NCBI GenBank assembly: GCA_033852115.1
Contig: JAWSVE010000003.1
Location: 620,001-684,000 of the forward strand
Direction of reading: 5' to 3'
DNA: 64,000 nucleotides
Source: JAWSVE01 sp033852115
GTDB lineage: Bacteria; Pseudomonadota; Gammaproteobacteria; Pseudomonadales; Cellvibrionaceae
Part shown: piece by piece, positions 8,306 to 16,788 of the stretch
Layout of the letters: every line of letters starts with the position of its first letter
How positions within the stretch are numbered: the first letter of the stretch is position 1
Position numbers and translations under genes: made by a program
Notes under the pieces: model-generated
What the model was told of the DNA's origin: nothing
Databases searched by the model: none
The model's input: the letters and a program-made list of their open reading frames with translations, nothing else

Positions 8306-9532
8306 CTAGCCCTGACTAAACTCTTGGTAATCTAGTTCTACCGCCTCATATAAATCATCCAAAAAGGTAGGTATTGCGCTCTGTATTCGGTTCCAGTGTG
8401 GGATAAACGGCGTTTCCATTGGGTTATCGAGGAACGCCTGCCCTGCTTTCACCAAATTGCTAGCAAATAGCTCAACCGCTTGCTCTTCTTTGTGTATATC
8501 AAACGCCAGACCATTAATTTGGGCATCGTTTCGATAGGTTTCTACAAAGTCCAACGCCACTCGAAAATAGGTTGCTTTTATACTCCTAAACGTTTCCGAC
8601 GAAAATACCACACCTTGTGTCGCCAGCTTTCTGAAGAATGACTTCGCGATATCAATGGACATTTTCGATAAACCACCACTGTCATCGCCCAATGAAATAT
8701 CCTGGTGTTTGTGATCATAGGTGTGAGCGATATCCACTTGGCAAAGTCTATTCGTGGAGTAATTGCGATGCATTTCAGAAAGCACACCAATTTCCAATCC
8801 CCAATCACTGGGTATTCTTAGGTCGTTAATCACATCGCGCCTAAAGGAAAATTCGCCCGCAAGCGCATAGCGAAAACTATCCATATAATCCAAATAGTCA
8901 CTAGAACCGTAGATTTTCTTTAAGGTTCTAATGAGAGGCGATACAAGTAAACGGCAAACGCGACCATTAATTTTGCCATCGGCTACACGTGAGTAATAGC
9001 CTTTACAAAATTCATAGTTAAAATTGGGGTTAGCCACAGGATAAATAAGGCGCGCTAATAGCTCGCGATTATAGGTAACAATATCGCAGTCGTGTAAGGC
9101 AACAGCTTCTCCACGACCAGAAGCTAAAATATAACCGAGGCAATACCAAACGTTTCGCCCCTTTCCCATCTGCTTGGGCTCAAGGCCCAGATCTTTAAGT
9201 TTTTGATCGAGCGCGCGCAATCGCGGTCCATCGTTCCATAGGACTCGATGATGTTGCGGCAACTCTTTGAAGTATTGCAGTGCACGGCGATACTCTGATT
9301 CATCGGCTCGATCCAGACCAATCACTATCTCATTAAGATAGGGAACCTGCTTTAATTCACCGATGATTTTGGGCATTGCCTCTCCCTGTAGCTCTGAATA
9401 CAGAGACGGAAGTAGCAATGACATGGTGCGTTTCTTAGAGAAGCTTAGCAATTCACTTTCTAAGTCTTCTAGGGGTCTGTTCGATAAATTGTGCAATGTT
9501 GTCACATCGCCATTTTGAAAAAAATCAGTCAC
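8306..9532 (-). CDS. gpgS: Glucosyl-3-phosphoglycerate synthase, GT81 family
   Basis: 408 residues. It transfers glucose from an NDP-glucose to D-3-phosphoglycerate, giving glucosyl-3-phosphoglycerate. Seen: 'RTMSLLLPSLYSELQGEAMP' near residues 35-54, 'VIGLDRAD', the nucleotide/metal motif 'ALHDCDIVTYNRELLARLIYP' (DxD at D148-D150), 'GKGRNVWYCLGYILA' and 'IPSDWGLEIGVLSEM'. These are hallmarks of retaining GT-A GpgS enzymes. The position between the phosphatase and the phosphorylase genes supports the assignment. It is the committing enzyme for the compatible solute glucosylglycerate, usually linked to salt stress and nitrogen limitation. Mannosyl donor use is not excluded. Confidence 0.9.
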   Translation of the reverse strand: MTDFFQNGDVTTLHNLSNRPLEDLESELLSFSKKRTMSLLLPSLYSELQGEAMPKIIGELKQVPYLNEIVIGLDRADESEYRRALQYFKELPQHHRVLWNDGPRLRALDQKLKDLGLEPKQMGKGRNVWYCLGYILASGRGEAVALHDCDIVTYNRELLARLIYPVANPNFNYEFCKGYYSRVADGKINGRVCRLLVSPLIRTLKKIYGSSDYLDYMDSFRYALAGEFSFRRDVINDLRIPSDWGLEIGVLSEMHRNYSTNRLCQVDIAHTYDHKHQDISLGDDSGGLSKMSIDIAKSFFRKLATQGVVFSSETFRSIKATYFRVALDFVETYRNDAQINGLAFDIHKEEQAVELFASNLVKAGQAFLDNPMETPFIPHWNRIQSAIPTFLDDLYEAVELDYQEFSQG

Positions 9533-9616
9533 TTTGAGGTCCTCTTCGTCGTTATATTATTCATGCGTCGCCAGCGTACAGTGGATCTGCATCACCTTGA
9601 TGACAGCTCGCATGCC

Positions 9617-10549
9617 TCATCTCTCTTGAAATAGTGGCTCAACAACTTCTCGCCAACCCTCGGGTCCTTGAGCATCGCTGTATAGGATTTCGCCTTTGCA
9701 TTCAAAGGTTGGCGCTTTTTGAACCGGGGATTTTACGACAACAGCAATATCCGCTACAGCAAGCATGTCGATATCATTAGGGCTATCGCCAGATGCTAAC
9801 AGCCTGTATTCCTTTTGGGCTTGTTGCTGATATTCAAGAACTAAACGCTGTGTTGCTTTGCCTTTGTCGGTCTGTCCAATCACATGCAAGAAACGCCCTC
9901 CTTGCAAGGTATTAAATCCCGCGCCCTCGGCACGTTCTATAAACGCTTGTTTTTCTTCATCGCTCCCCTGCCAAAGCAAAGGCTCTGAAAATTCTCGCTG
10001 TTTCGCTTGCGAGGCTTGCTGTTCTGACAAGCCAGTAGCCTCAACAATATCTGCAACACTGGCTTTCGCGAAACTTAGATAGGCTTGCCCATATTGATTA
10101 GCATCGTTTTCGAGGAAGGCTAAAACGTCATCGCGTGTTGCGCCTAGCACCAAGCAACGGTAACCATCAACAAGGCTCGTGCTGGGTAAATCGGTAGAAA
10201 AGTAATCTTCGGGAAAAAATATAGCTGAACCATTTTCAACAATGAATGGATGCTGATTATGCATGGCTTCGCGTAGCACCAGCATTTCAGGTCGAGTCTT
10301 GCTGCTGTTGAATACAACAGGCACATGTGCCGTATCTAATTGCTTTAACAGGTTATCTATCGCCGCATGTGAGTATGTGTGGTGATCCAGGAGAGTACCG
10401 TCCAGATCTGAGACAATTACCCAGTCTCCAGACAAGGGACTTGTCGTCCCATTATTATTTCCAGCGCTGGATTGGTTTTTAACTTCCACTAACTTGCCTA
10501 TGGTGTTGATCGAGTATGTTGTCGTTATGGGTATGGAGCATACCATCAT
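9617..10549 (-). CDS. HAD-IIB phosphatase, glucosyl/mannosyl-3-phosphoglycerate phosphatase type
   Basis: 310 residues from the ATG at 10549, three bases after the stop of the kinase gene. It would remove phosphate from glucosyl-3-phosphoglycerate to give glucosylglycerate. Seen: HAD motif I 'IVSDLDGTLLDHHTY' (nucleophile D48, D50), motif II 'VVFNSSKTRPE', and motifs III/IV 'TDKGKATQRLV' and 'ASGDSPNDIDML'. The cap segment has 'FIVENGSAIFFP', as in MpgP/GpgP proteins. The ~40 residues before motif I exceed the family norm and carry no motif, so a GTG at codon 22 is an alternative start. No strong ribosome binding site is seen for either. Confidence 0.87.
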   Translation of the reverse strand: MMVCSIPITTTYSINTIGKLVEVKNQSSAGNNNGTTSPLSGDWVIVSDLDGTLLDHHTYSHAAIDNLLKQLDTAHVPVVFNSSKTRPEMLVLREAMHNQHPFIVENGSAIFFPEDYFSTDLPSTSLVDGYRCLVLGATRDDVLAFLENDANQYGQAYLSFAKASVADIVEATGLSEQQASQAKQREFSEPLLWQGSDEEKQAFIERAEGAGFNTLQGGRFLHVIGQTDKGKATQRLVLEYQQQAQKEYRLLASGDSPNDIDMLAVADIAVVVKSPVQKAPTFECKGEILYSDAQGPEGWREVVEPLFQER

Positions 10550-10552
10550 ACG

Positions 10553-11458
10553 CTACTGCTTTCGCAGGCAACGTTCGATCATTTGTTCTTCATTCAATTC
10601 AAAAATGACATCGGCAATACTCGGTAACTCCTGCAAACTATGGCATGTTAGACGCTCGTAATGTTGAATGAAGCGCGATAGTTGCGATTCATCCATTACC
10701 TTGGTTGATTTTGCATCAACCGATTGCTCGGCTAGCTTTTGCCGTAATTTATCTTCTTGACGGCCTCGCCATCGATAAACCGCGTCGAAATTGGGTGCCT
10801 TTAAGAATATTAGGTACTGCAATGCATTAAACCATTGCGCATATTCGTTACTCAAACATCGATTGACGTAACCTCGCCAGGTGCCGTCTTGATCTTCAAC
10901 CTGTTCTAACGGGTTCACCGGTTGACTCAGCGCCTCCTCAGGTTGGGCTGGAGTCCCGAGGCACCACCCTTCAAAAATGACTAAATCTACTGGCGCTCTC
11001 ACCGTATCCCATTGCGCTTCAGCCACACGGTCATCACTCGATTTATCAAAACGAGGGATCTTTACTTCGCCAGTCTGCTGCAATGCGTTGAGGGTTGCTA
11101 ACGCTAATGCCACATCGTGAGTTCCAGGGACTCCGCGCGTGGCTAACAGTGGGTGTACGCGTGAACCCAGCGCTTGCCGCTCGGCTCGCGTTAGATAAAC
11201 ATCATCCATGGATATAGAGACAACACGTAGCTGATGAACATCCGCTAGCATCGTCGACATGAATCCTGCCAGAGTCGATTTGCCGCTCCCTTGGCAACCA
11301 CTCACGCCAATGCAGGACAAATGCCCCGACTTCACTTTTCCAGCGAGGTCATTAACTAGAGGGAGATACCACTGGCGAATGGTGTCGTGAAAGCTATCGG
11401 GCAGTTTCTCCTGCGCAATGAATGAACGAATCACCGCCTGCTCATTAACGTCACCCAT
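10553..11458 (-). CDS. D-glycerate 3-kinase-like P-loop kinase
   Basis: 301 residues. Seen: Walker A 'GVSGCQGSGKSTLAGF' (G54-T62), 'VVSISMDDVYLTRAER', 'HPLLATRGVPGTHD', 'IPRFDKSSDDR', 'VIFEGWCLG' and 'YRWRGRQEDKLRQKL'. These features match the plant-type glycerate kinase (GLYK)/YggC/Tda10 group. The predicted reaction phosphorylates D-glycerate with ATP to 3-phosphoglycerate. In this operon that would return the glycerate released by the phosphorylase to the GpgS substrate pool. It is the first gene of the operon and lies 3 bases before the phosphatase gene. YggC-type proteins of other function are the alternative, but the context favours glycerate. Confidence 0.85.
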   Translation of the reverse strand: MGDVNEQAVIRSFIAQEKLPDSFHDTIRQWYLPLVNDLAGKVKSGHLSCIGVSGCQGSGKSTLAGFMSTMLADVHQLRVVSISMDDVYLTRAERQALGSRVHPLLATRGVPGTHDVALALATLNALQQTGEVKIPRFDKSSDDRVAEAQWDTVRAPVDLVIFEGWCLGTPAQPEEALSQPVNPLEQVEDQDGTWRGYVNRCLSNEYAQWFNALQYLIFLKAPNFDAVYRWRGRQEDKLRQKLAEQSVDAKSTKVMDESQLSRFIQHYERLTCHSLQELPSIADVIFELNEEQMIERCLRKQ

Positions 11459-11506
11459 GTAAAAAATCCTATGTTTTCGATTCTAAGTGCCTCGCCATTG
11501 CGCACC

Positions 11507-11512
11507 ACTATA
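11507..11512 (-). promoter_or_regulatory. Possible -10 element of the glucosylglycerate operon
   Basis: On the minus strand GCTATAGT lies about 50 bases upstream of the kinase start at 11458. There is no good TTGACA-like element 16-18 bases further upstream. A C next to the -10 box and a missing -35 is a pattern often seen in sigma-S-dependent promoters, which would suit an osmoprotectant operon. This is a weak inference from a short motif. Confidence 0.28.
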
Positions 11513-11678
11513 GCGCAGCACTGATTACTTCTCATCCCACTACTCGCCAATATAGCGCGAAGCCAGAAATATAGAGGCCTCGCGCAGCCGCCATTTGGCG
11601 TGCGCTGGCCGGGTAGCCAAGCCCCGACTTAGAGCGTTGCAAATTGGGGGCCGTTTTCTACTTCTATGCTTGCGGCGC

Positions 11679-11708
11679 TTGTCGTTAGCTGAAATTTACC
11701 GCTAGAAT
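11679..11708 (+). promoter_or_regulatory. Promoter of the DMT transporter gene
   Basis: TTGTCG (11679-11684) and TAGAAT (11703-11708) are separated by 18 bases. A GGGGAG ribosome binding site follows about nine bases before the ATG at 11734. Hexamer quality is moderate and spacing good. The element lies in the 275-base divergent interval between the transporter and the glucosylglycerate operon, which holds no other recognisable gene. Confidence 0.5.
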
Positions 11709-11733
11709 CGCCTTTTAAGGGGAGCGCTAAACC

Positions 11734-12648
11734 ATGCAAAATGACTCTAAACGGTGGCAATATGGGCTGCTGTTGTCTCTGATTGCTAGCGTCACCTGGG
11801 CAACACTACCACTGATTTTAAAAGGCTTACTCGACGAGCTTGATCCTATCACCACCACCTGGTTTCGCTTCTCACTAGCTGGCCTGCTTCTCGCGCTCTT
11901 CCTCAGCCACAAACGACGCTTTGTTAACCCTCTCTCGCTACGACGGTTGCCGCTCGCACTGGTTGCACTTTGTATCTTTGGCCTGCTATCAAACTATGTG
12001 TCCTACATTTTTGGGCTTGATAGGATAACTGCAAGCAGCTCGCAGGTATTGATTCAGTGCGCGCCGATGCTGCTACTCTTGGGCGGCGTAGTTATTTATC
12101 GTGAACGCCTTAGCGGCATGCAGTGGCTGGGGGTATTAGTGTTTGTCGCGGGAATACTATTATTTTTCAACCAGCGCTTAGGAGAGTTATGGGGAGGAAT
12201 AAGTAGCTACGGACTTGGTATGTTGTGGATACTGGTTGCGTCTATTACTTGGGCAATTTATGCACTGGCGCAAAAACAAGCACTACAAAGTTTACCCTCT
12301 GCAAACATCAATTTATTTATCTATCTTGCAGGTACCGCTGTGCTCTTGCCGTTTGCAGCACCTGGCTCCGTGAGTTCCCTCAGCGCATTGGGCCTTACTT
12401 TACTGGTGCTCAGTTGCGCGAACACCCTTATCGCCTATGGCTGTTTTGCTGAAGCGCTCAACCATTGGGAGGCATCTCGTGTTAGCGCCATATTGGCATT
12501 GCAGCCGATCTTTACGATCTCGTTTATGTGGTTGTTAGAGCGGTGGGCGCCGGGATACCTTCCAGTTGAGCCACTGAATTTCATCGCACTTCTCGGCGCA
12601 GCGATGGTGGTGTTTGGCTCTATGTCGACGGCTCTGTTTAGAAAATAG
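11734..12648 (+). CDS. EamA/DMT-family inner-membrane transporter
   Basis: 304 residues with about ten hydrophobic segments arranged as two EamA repeats, the normal topology of drug/metabolite transporters. Seen: 'ASVTWATLPLILKGLLDELDPITTTWFRFSLAGLLLALFL' in the first repeat and 'VASITWAIYALAQKQALQSLP' at the corresponding place in the second, with 'EALNHWEASRVSAILALQPIFT' near the end. Members export amino acids, nucleotides or other metabolites; the substrate cannot be read. It is divergent from the glucosylglycerate operon and convergent with the SDR gene, and it appears to be a single-gene unit. Confidence 0.85.
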   Translation: MQNDSKRWQYGLLLSLIASVTWATLPLILKGLLDELDPITTTWFRFSLAGLLLALFLSHKRRFVNPLSLRRLPLALVALCIFGLLSNYVSYIFGLDRITASSSQVLIQCAPMLLLLGGVVIYRERLSGMQWLGVLVFVAGILLFFNQRLGELWGGISSYGLGMLWILVASITWAIYALAQKQALQSLPSANINLFIYLAGTAVLLPFAAPGSVSSLSALGLTLLVLSCANTLIAYGCFAEALNHWEASRVSAILALQPIFTISFMWLLERWAPGYLPVEPLNFIALLGAAMVVFGSMSTALFRK

Positions 12649-12733
12649 AGCAACCCCACCGCCTATTTGTTATTCGCCTCTCTCGACTAATTCCAAAAAA
12701 GTTAGCCTTTTCTAAACTTAGCCCTCGTTAAGC

Positions 12734-13525
12734 TTAGCCCTCATTAAACATGGCAATCCGCCCACCATCAATGACTAAATCGTGGCTGTTAATAAAACGT
12801 CCTTCTTCGCTCGCTAAAAATAATGCGCCATTGGCAATATCAATTGCCAAACCAGCACTTGGCAAGGGTGTAGCATTCGCTAAATTATCTTGTAACTTTT
12901 TCAACTTAGTTGCGTTTTCTTCTTCGCTCATGGTGTTCGCCCGTTGCGAACCGCCCCAAAAAATTGGCGTCGCGATTGCACCAGGAGAAATACAATTTAC
13001 CCGAATATTGAGCGGGCCTAGTTCAACACCGGCCAAACGTGAGTAATGCGCTACAGCAGCTTTCAACCCCGAATACAACAGATTACCTTGCCGATAGCGG
13101 TGTCCAGCGATACTCGCATTGTTAATAATGCTCCCACCGTTGTCTTTTAAATAAGGGATAGCATGCTTAATCCCAAGAATAACGCTAGATAACAAGGTAT
13201 CGACTCCAAATTGAATATCGTCCTTGGTAATGGTCTCGAGCGTTGACGCACGAGAAGCACCGGCATTGTTGAAAACTATGTCTAACTGCCCGAATGTATC
13301 GCAGGCAAATTGAAATGCTGAAGCGATCTCTTCTTCTTTGGTGACGTCCATGGCGTAGTAACGCGCATTCTCACCTAGCTTATTCGCAAGCGCTTCGCCT
13401 TTTTCTCGTGATCGACCGGTTAAGACAACCTTGCACCCTTCTTTTACAAACAATTCTGCAGTCGCCTCACCGATACCACTCGTGCCACCGGTAATCACGG
13501 CTACCTTGCTGTTTAGTCTGCCCAT
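12734..13525 (-). CDS. Short-chain dehydrogenase/reductase (SDR), classical type
   Basis: 263 residues. Seen: the NAD(P)-binding 'TGGTSGIGEATA' (residues 12-23), 'FNNAGASR', catalytic Ser138 in 'INNASIAGH', Tyr151 and Lys155 in 'YSGLKAAV', and 'RVNCISPGAIATPIFW' after the active site. A C-terminal 'FINSHDLVIDGG' is typical of classical SDRs. An Arg at 'TGRSR' after the second strand suggests NADP(H) preference. The substrate is not predictable. It lies 24 bases downstream of rsmI on the same strand and may be transcribed with it. Confidence 0.85.
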   Translation of the reverse strand: MGRLNSKVAVITGGTSGIGEATAELFVKEGCKVVLTGRSREKGEALANKLGENARYYAMDVTKEEEIASAFQFACDTFGQLDIVFNNAGASRASTLETITKDDIQFGVDTLLSSVILGIKHAIPYLKDNGGSIINNASIAGHRYRQGNLLYSGLKAAVAHYSRLAGVELGPLNIRVNCISPGAIATPIFWGGSQRANTMSEEENATKLKKLQDNLANATPLPSAGLAIDIANGALFLASEEGRFINSHDLVIDGGRIAMFNEG

Positions 13526-13549
13526 CTGTGACTCCTAATCAATTTATTT

Positions 13550-14398
13550 TCACGCATTTTTATTGTCGACCAACCATTGATACAACATCTTTTTGTTAAC
13601 ACCCGTTATCTCTGCTGTATAAGCCGCCGCTTTCTTTGGTGGTAAGTCACCGAGGATATTAAGCACCCGTTGAGCTTCAATCGAAACATCGTCTTGTTTT
13701 TCACGGCACGACCCACGCACAACCAGCACGATTTCACCCTTTTGCTGGTTATTGTCTTGGCTTACAAAGTCAATTAACTCCGCTACAGAACCATCGACAA
13801 CCGTCTCATAGGTTTTGGTTAGTTCACGCGCTAACACTATTTCGCGCTCCTCACCAAACACTGTCTGTAGATCACGCAGACAATCGAGCAAACGGTGCGG
13901 CGCCTCATAAAAAATTAATGTATGGGTGTGATTAACCAGCGCCTCAAATACCGCAATACGTTGAGTTGACTTGTTGGGCAAGAAGCCTTCAAAGCTGAAT
14001 TTGTCTGATGGAACACCCGCAACCGATAGTGCTGCAATCGCCGCACAAGCACCAGGAATAGGGACAACGGGGATGCCTGCTTGCCGCGCCGCGCGTACTA
14101 ATCGATACCCAGGATCAGAGACTAGTGGCGTCCCTGCATCAGAGATCAACGCTATGCTGTCGCCCTCAGCGAGACGCTTTAATAAGCCTTTAGTACTCTC
14201 CTGCTCATTATGGTCGTGATAGGCAACCATCGGTGTAGAAATGTGAAAGTGTTCCATTAATCGTTTGCTGTGCCGCGTATCCTCGGCAGCTATTAATTGC
14301 ACCAGTTGTAGAGTTTCTACCGCTCGAGGTACCATATCGGCCAAGTTACCGATAGGCGTGGCAACGACATAGAGCGTGCCAAGTTTTTGCTTATTCAT
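13550..14398 (-). CDS. rsmI: 16S rRNA (cytidine-1402-2'-O)-methyltransferase RsmI
   Basis: 282 residues. It methylates the 2'-OH of C1402 in the decoding centre of 16S rRNA using SAM. Seen: 'LYVVATPIGNLADMVPRA' at the N-terminus, 'IAAEDTRHSKRLMEHF', 'ALISDAGTPLVSDPGYRLV', 'PIPGACAAIAALSVAGV', 'FYEAPHRLLDCL' and 'GEIVLVVRG', all diagnostic of the tetrapyrrole-methylase-like RsmI fold. It is divergent from lpoA with a 67-base interval that must contain both promoters, the arrangement known from E. coli and Pseudomonas. Confidence 0.96.
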   Translation of the reverse strand: MNKQKLGTLYVVATPIGNLADMVPRAVETLQLVQLIAAEDTRHSKRLMEHFHISTPMVAYHDHNEQESTKGLLKRLAEGDSIALISDAGTPLVSDPGYRLVRAARQAGIPVVPIPGACAAIAALSVAGVPSDKFSFEGFLPNKSTQRIAVFEALVNHTHTLIFYEAPHRLLDCLRDLQTVFGEEREIVLARELTKTYETVVDGSVAELIDFVSQDNNQQKGEIVLVVRGSCREKQDDVSIEAQRVLNILGDLPPKKAAAYTAEITGVNKKMLYQWLVDNKNA

Positions 14399-14465
14399 AT
14401 CAAATCATCTTATATAGCGCGGATTGTTGTACATCATGCCAAGTGGTCACCGTTCTCCGATTTTC

Positions 14466-16322
14466 ATGCGTTCTTTTATTCTCACCCTAATTACCACCTG
14501 TACTCTGTTTGGATTGTGGGGATGCGGATCGTCCCAGGTTCGACCGCAAGACGGGAAAGACCAAGCCTTAACTGCAGAGGTCAGCGAGAAGGTCGGCCAA
14601 CTGATGACGGAGGCCCAATCGCTAGACTCACCAGAACGCGATCAACGTTATTTACAGGCCGCTAGGTTACTCGTTGACGCCGGAGAAGATGACTGGGCTC
14701 GCAATATCCTAGGCTCAATCGACTCAGATATTCTTTTTGATGCTGACTTCGTCGATTACACCCTGATGTATAGCCGCATTACCATCGACGACGCGGCGTA
14801 CTTTTTAGCGCAACGCATTTTAACCAACCCTCGCATCGAACAACAGTGGGTTAAGCTCAACCCTGAGTTTGTACAGACATTACGCGAACGCCGAGCCGAA
14901 TTGTTCGCTCTGCTCGGGGATTCGACCGATAGTGTCAATGAGCGTATCAATCTCAGCCTCTTAGCGCTAAGTGATGAAGAGCGGGTCGCTAATCAAAATG
15001 CAATTTGGCAAAGTTTGATGGCGGTACCACAAGACGAACTAGAGCGCCTCAGTCTGGAGTCCACCGACCCCATTGCACAGGGTTGGTACACCCTAGCGGC
15101 CATCAGTAAAAACAACGATGATGATATCAGTGCACAACTGGACACAATCCAACGCTGGGAACAGCAATGGCCCAACCATCCCGCCAGCCAGTCACTACCT
15201 AGCGATTTAAATCTCCTCAAGCAGCTCGTTGCCGAGCGCCCTAAAGTCATTGGCCTACTGTTACCGCTCAGTGGCCCGTATGGGAACACAGGGCAAGCCG
15301 TACGCGATGGATTTATGGCCGCTTACTACACGGCCAACGGCCGTTCGAGCTTTACTCCAGAGGTGCGGATTTTTGATACTCACGCTCAACCGATAAACGA
15401 CGTCTACGACCTGGCAGTGCAAGACGGTGCAGAGTTAATCATTGGGCCTCTGCTCAAAGAGAATGTTCAGGAGCTCAATCTTCGCCTTGATTTACCCGTG
15501 CCCACACTTGCGCTGAACGTTGTTGATAGCGCCTATGGATTTCCTACCAAGCTTTACCAGTTTGGCTTACCGGTGGAAGATGAGGCCCGACAAATTGCAC
15601 AGCGCGCTTGGGTTGAGGGCCACCGTAATGCCATGGTGTTGGTACAACAAACCGAAACCGGACAGCGTGCTGCGGACACATTTGCTTACCAGTGGAACCA
15701 GTTAGGTGGGCAGGTCGTGCAGCGCAGTTACTTTGCGGATCAAGCCGATTATCAAGACGTTGTTAAAGATTCTTTGCTGGTGTCAGATAGCGAACGCCGC
15801 GCTCGTGATATCCGCCGCTTATTGGGAGGCAATATTAAGTTTGAAGAGCCTCGCCGCCGCCAAGACATCGATTTAATTTTTATGATGGCGCGCCCGAGTG
15901 AAGCCCAACTATTGAAGCCTACGCTAAACTTTCACTTTGCTTCCAACGTTCCAGTCTACGCGACCCGCCACATTTTCAGCGGCACACAAGATAAAGAACA
16001 CAACAATGACCTCAACGGGATTCGTTTTACTACCCTACCCTGGTTTTTCGACGACTACAGCGCCGTTGCACGAAGCGTCAAGTCTTCGGTGAACCCAAGC
16101 CCTGCGTATCAACAATTTTATGCTATCGGCGTCGACGCCTACCGACTATCGCCGCGAGTTAAGCAACTTGAAGAGGTAGAAAGCGCACGCTTTTACGGCG
16201 CAACGGGTGTACTACGCTTAAACCCAGAAAGGCAAATCGCTCGAGAACAAGAATGGGTTCAAATCGTCAATGGTGTAGCCACACCACTGCCCAAAGTTGT
16301 ATCCGATGCCTACGTGGACTGA
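14466..16322 (+). CDS. lpoA: Penicillin-binding protein activator lipoprotein LpoA
   Basis: 618 residues from ATG 14466, which directly precedes a lipoprotein signal peptide ending in the lipobox 'LWGC' (Cys20). An upstream in-frame start at 14424 would spoil the signal. The N-terminal half is helical and TPR-like. The C-terminal half (from about residue 255) begins 'PKVIGLLLPLSGPYGNTGQAVRDGF', the periplasmic-binding-protein-like domain of LpoA/YraM. In E. coli this outer-membrane lipoprotein stimulates PBP1A. It heads the lpoA-yraN-diaA-dolP cluster. The yraN start lies within its last codons. Confidence 0.92.
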   Translation: MRSFILTLITTCTLFGLWGCGSSQVRPQDGKDQALTAEVSEKVGQLMTEAQSLDSPERDQRYLQAARLLVDAGEDDWARNILGSIDSDILFDADFVDYTLMYSRITIDDAAYFLAQRILTNPRIEQQWVKLNPEFVQTLRERRAELFALLGDSTDSVNERINLSLLALSDEERVANQNAIWQSLMAVPQDELERLSLESTDPIAQGWYTLAAISKNNDDDISAQLDTIQRWEQQWPNHPASQSLPSDLNLLKQLVAERPKVIGLLLPLSGPYGNTGQAVRDGFMAAYYTANGRSSFTPEVRIFDTHAQPINDVYDLAVQDGAELIIGPLLKENVQELNLRLDLPVPTLALNVVDSAYGFPTKLYQFGLPVEDEARQIAQRAWVEGHRNAMVLVQQTETGQRAADTFAYQWNQLGGQVVQRSYFADQADYQDVVKDSLLVSDSERRARDIRRLLGGNIKFEEPRRRQDIDLIFMMARPSEAQLLKPTLNFHFASNVPVYATRHIFSGTQDKEHNNDLNGIRFTTLPWFFDDYSAVARSVKSSVNPSPAYQQFYAIGVDAYRLSPRVKQLEEVESARFYGATGVLRLNPERQIAREQEWVQIVNGVATPLPKVVSDAYVD

Positions 16323-16728
16323 ACGCTTTAAACTCTCTGGATCTAGACCAGTCAAGCAAGGTCACCTTATTAAAGGAGAGCATGCGGAACAGCAAGCGGC
16401 TAAGTATTTGCTTTCGCACGGACTTAAACTAGTCGAAAAAAATTACCGCGCACAAGGCGGAGAGATAGACTTGATTATGCAAGACGCCGAATGCCTAGTG
16501 TTTGTTGAAGTGCGCTTTCGCAAACAACATGGCTTTGGCTCGGCCAGTGAGACCGTTGATTTTCGAAAACAGAATAAATTGATCAAAGCCGCTCAGCAGT
16601 ATTTGCAGCAACATCAAATCACAGATAAAGTCCCTTGCCGATTCGACGTGGTAGGAATTAATCAACTCCCTAACGAATCACAAGGAAGAAGCAAGCACGA
16701 AATTGATTGGATTAAAAATGCATTTTAA
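16306..16728 (+). CDS. yraN: UPF0102 / YraN family nuclease-like protein
   Basis: 140 residues from ATG 16306, overlapping the end of lpoA by 17 bases; a TTG at 16297 is a less likely start. Seen: 'GEHAEQQAAKYLLSHGLKLVEKNYRAQGGEIDLIMQD' and 'VFVEVRFRKQHGFGSASETV'. The E-x-D and E-V-x-x-R residues form the restriction-endonuclease-like active-site pattern of the family. The biological role is not established. Genes of this family are typically placed between lpoA and diaA, as here. Confidence 0.92.
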   Translation: MPTWTERFKLSGSRPVKQGHLIKGEHAEQQAAKYLLSHGLKLVEKNYRAQGGEIDLIMQDAECLVFVEVRFRKQHGFGSASETVDFRKQNKLIKAAQQYLQQHQITDKVPCRFDVVGINQLPNESQGRSKHEIDWIKNAF

Positions 16729-16788
16729 TGTCTCAGTGAGGACCACCTCTCGCGCCGACATTCTCAATAGGTAATCGTTGTCCCCATC

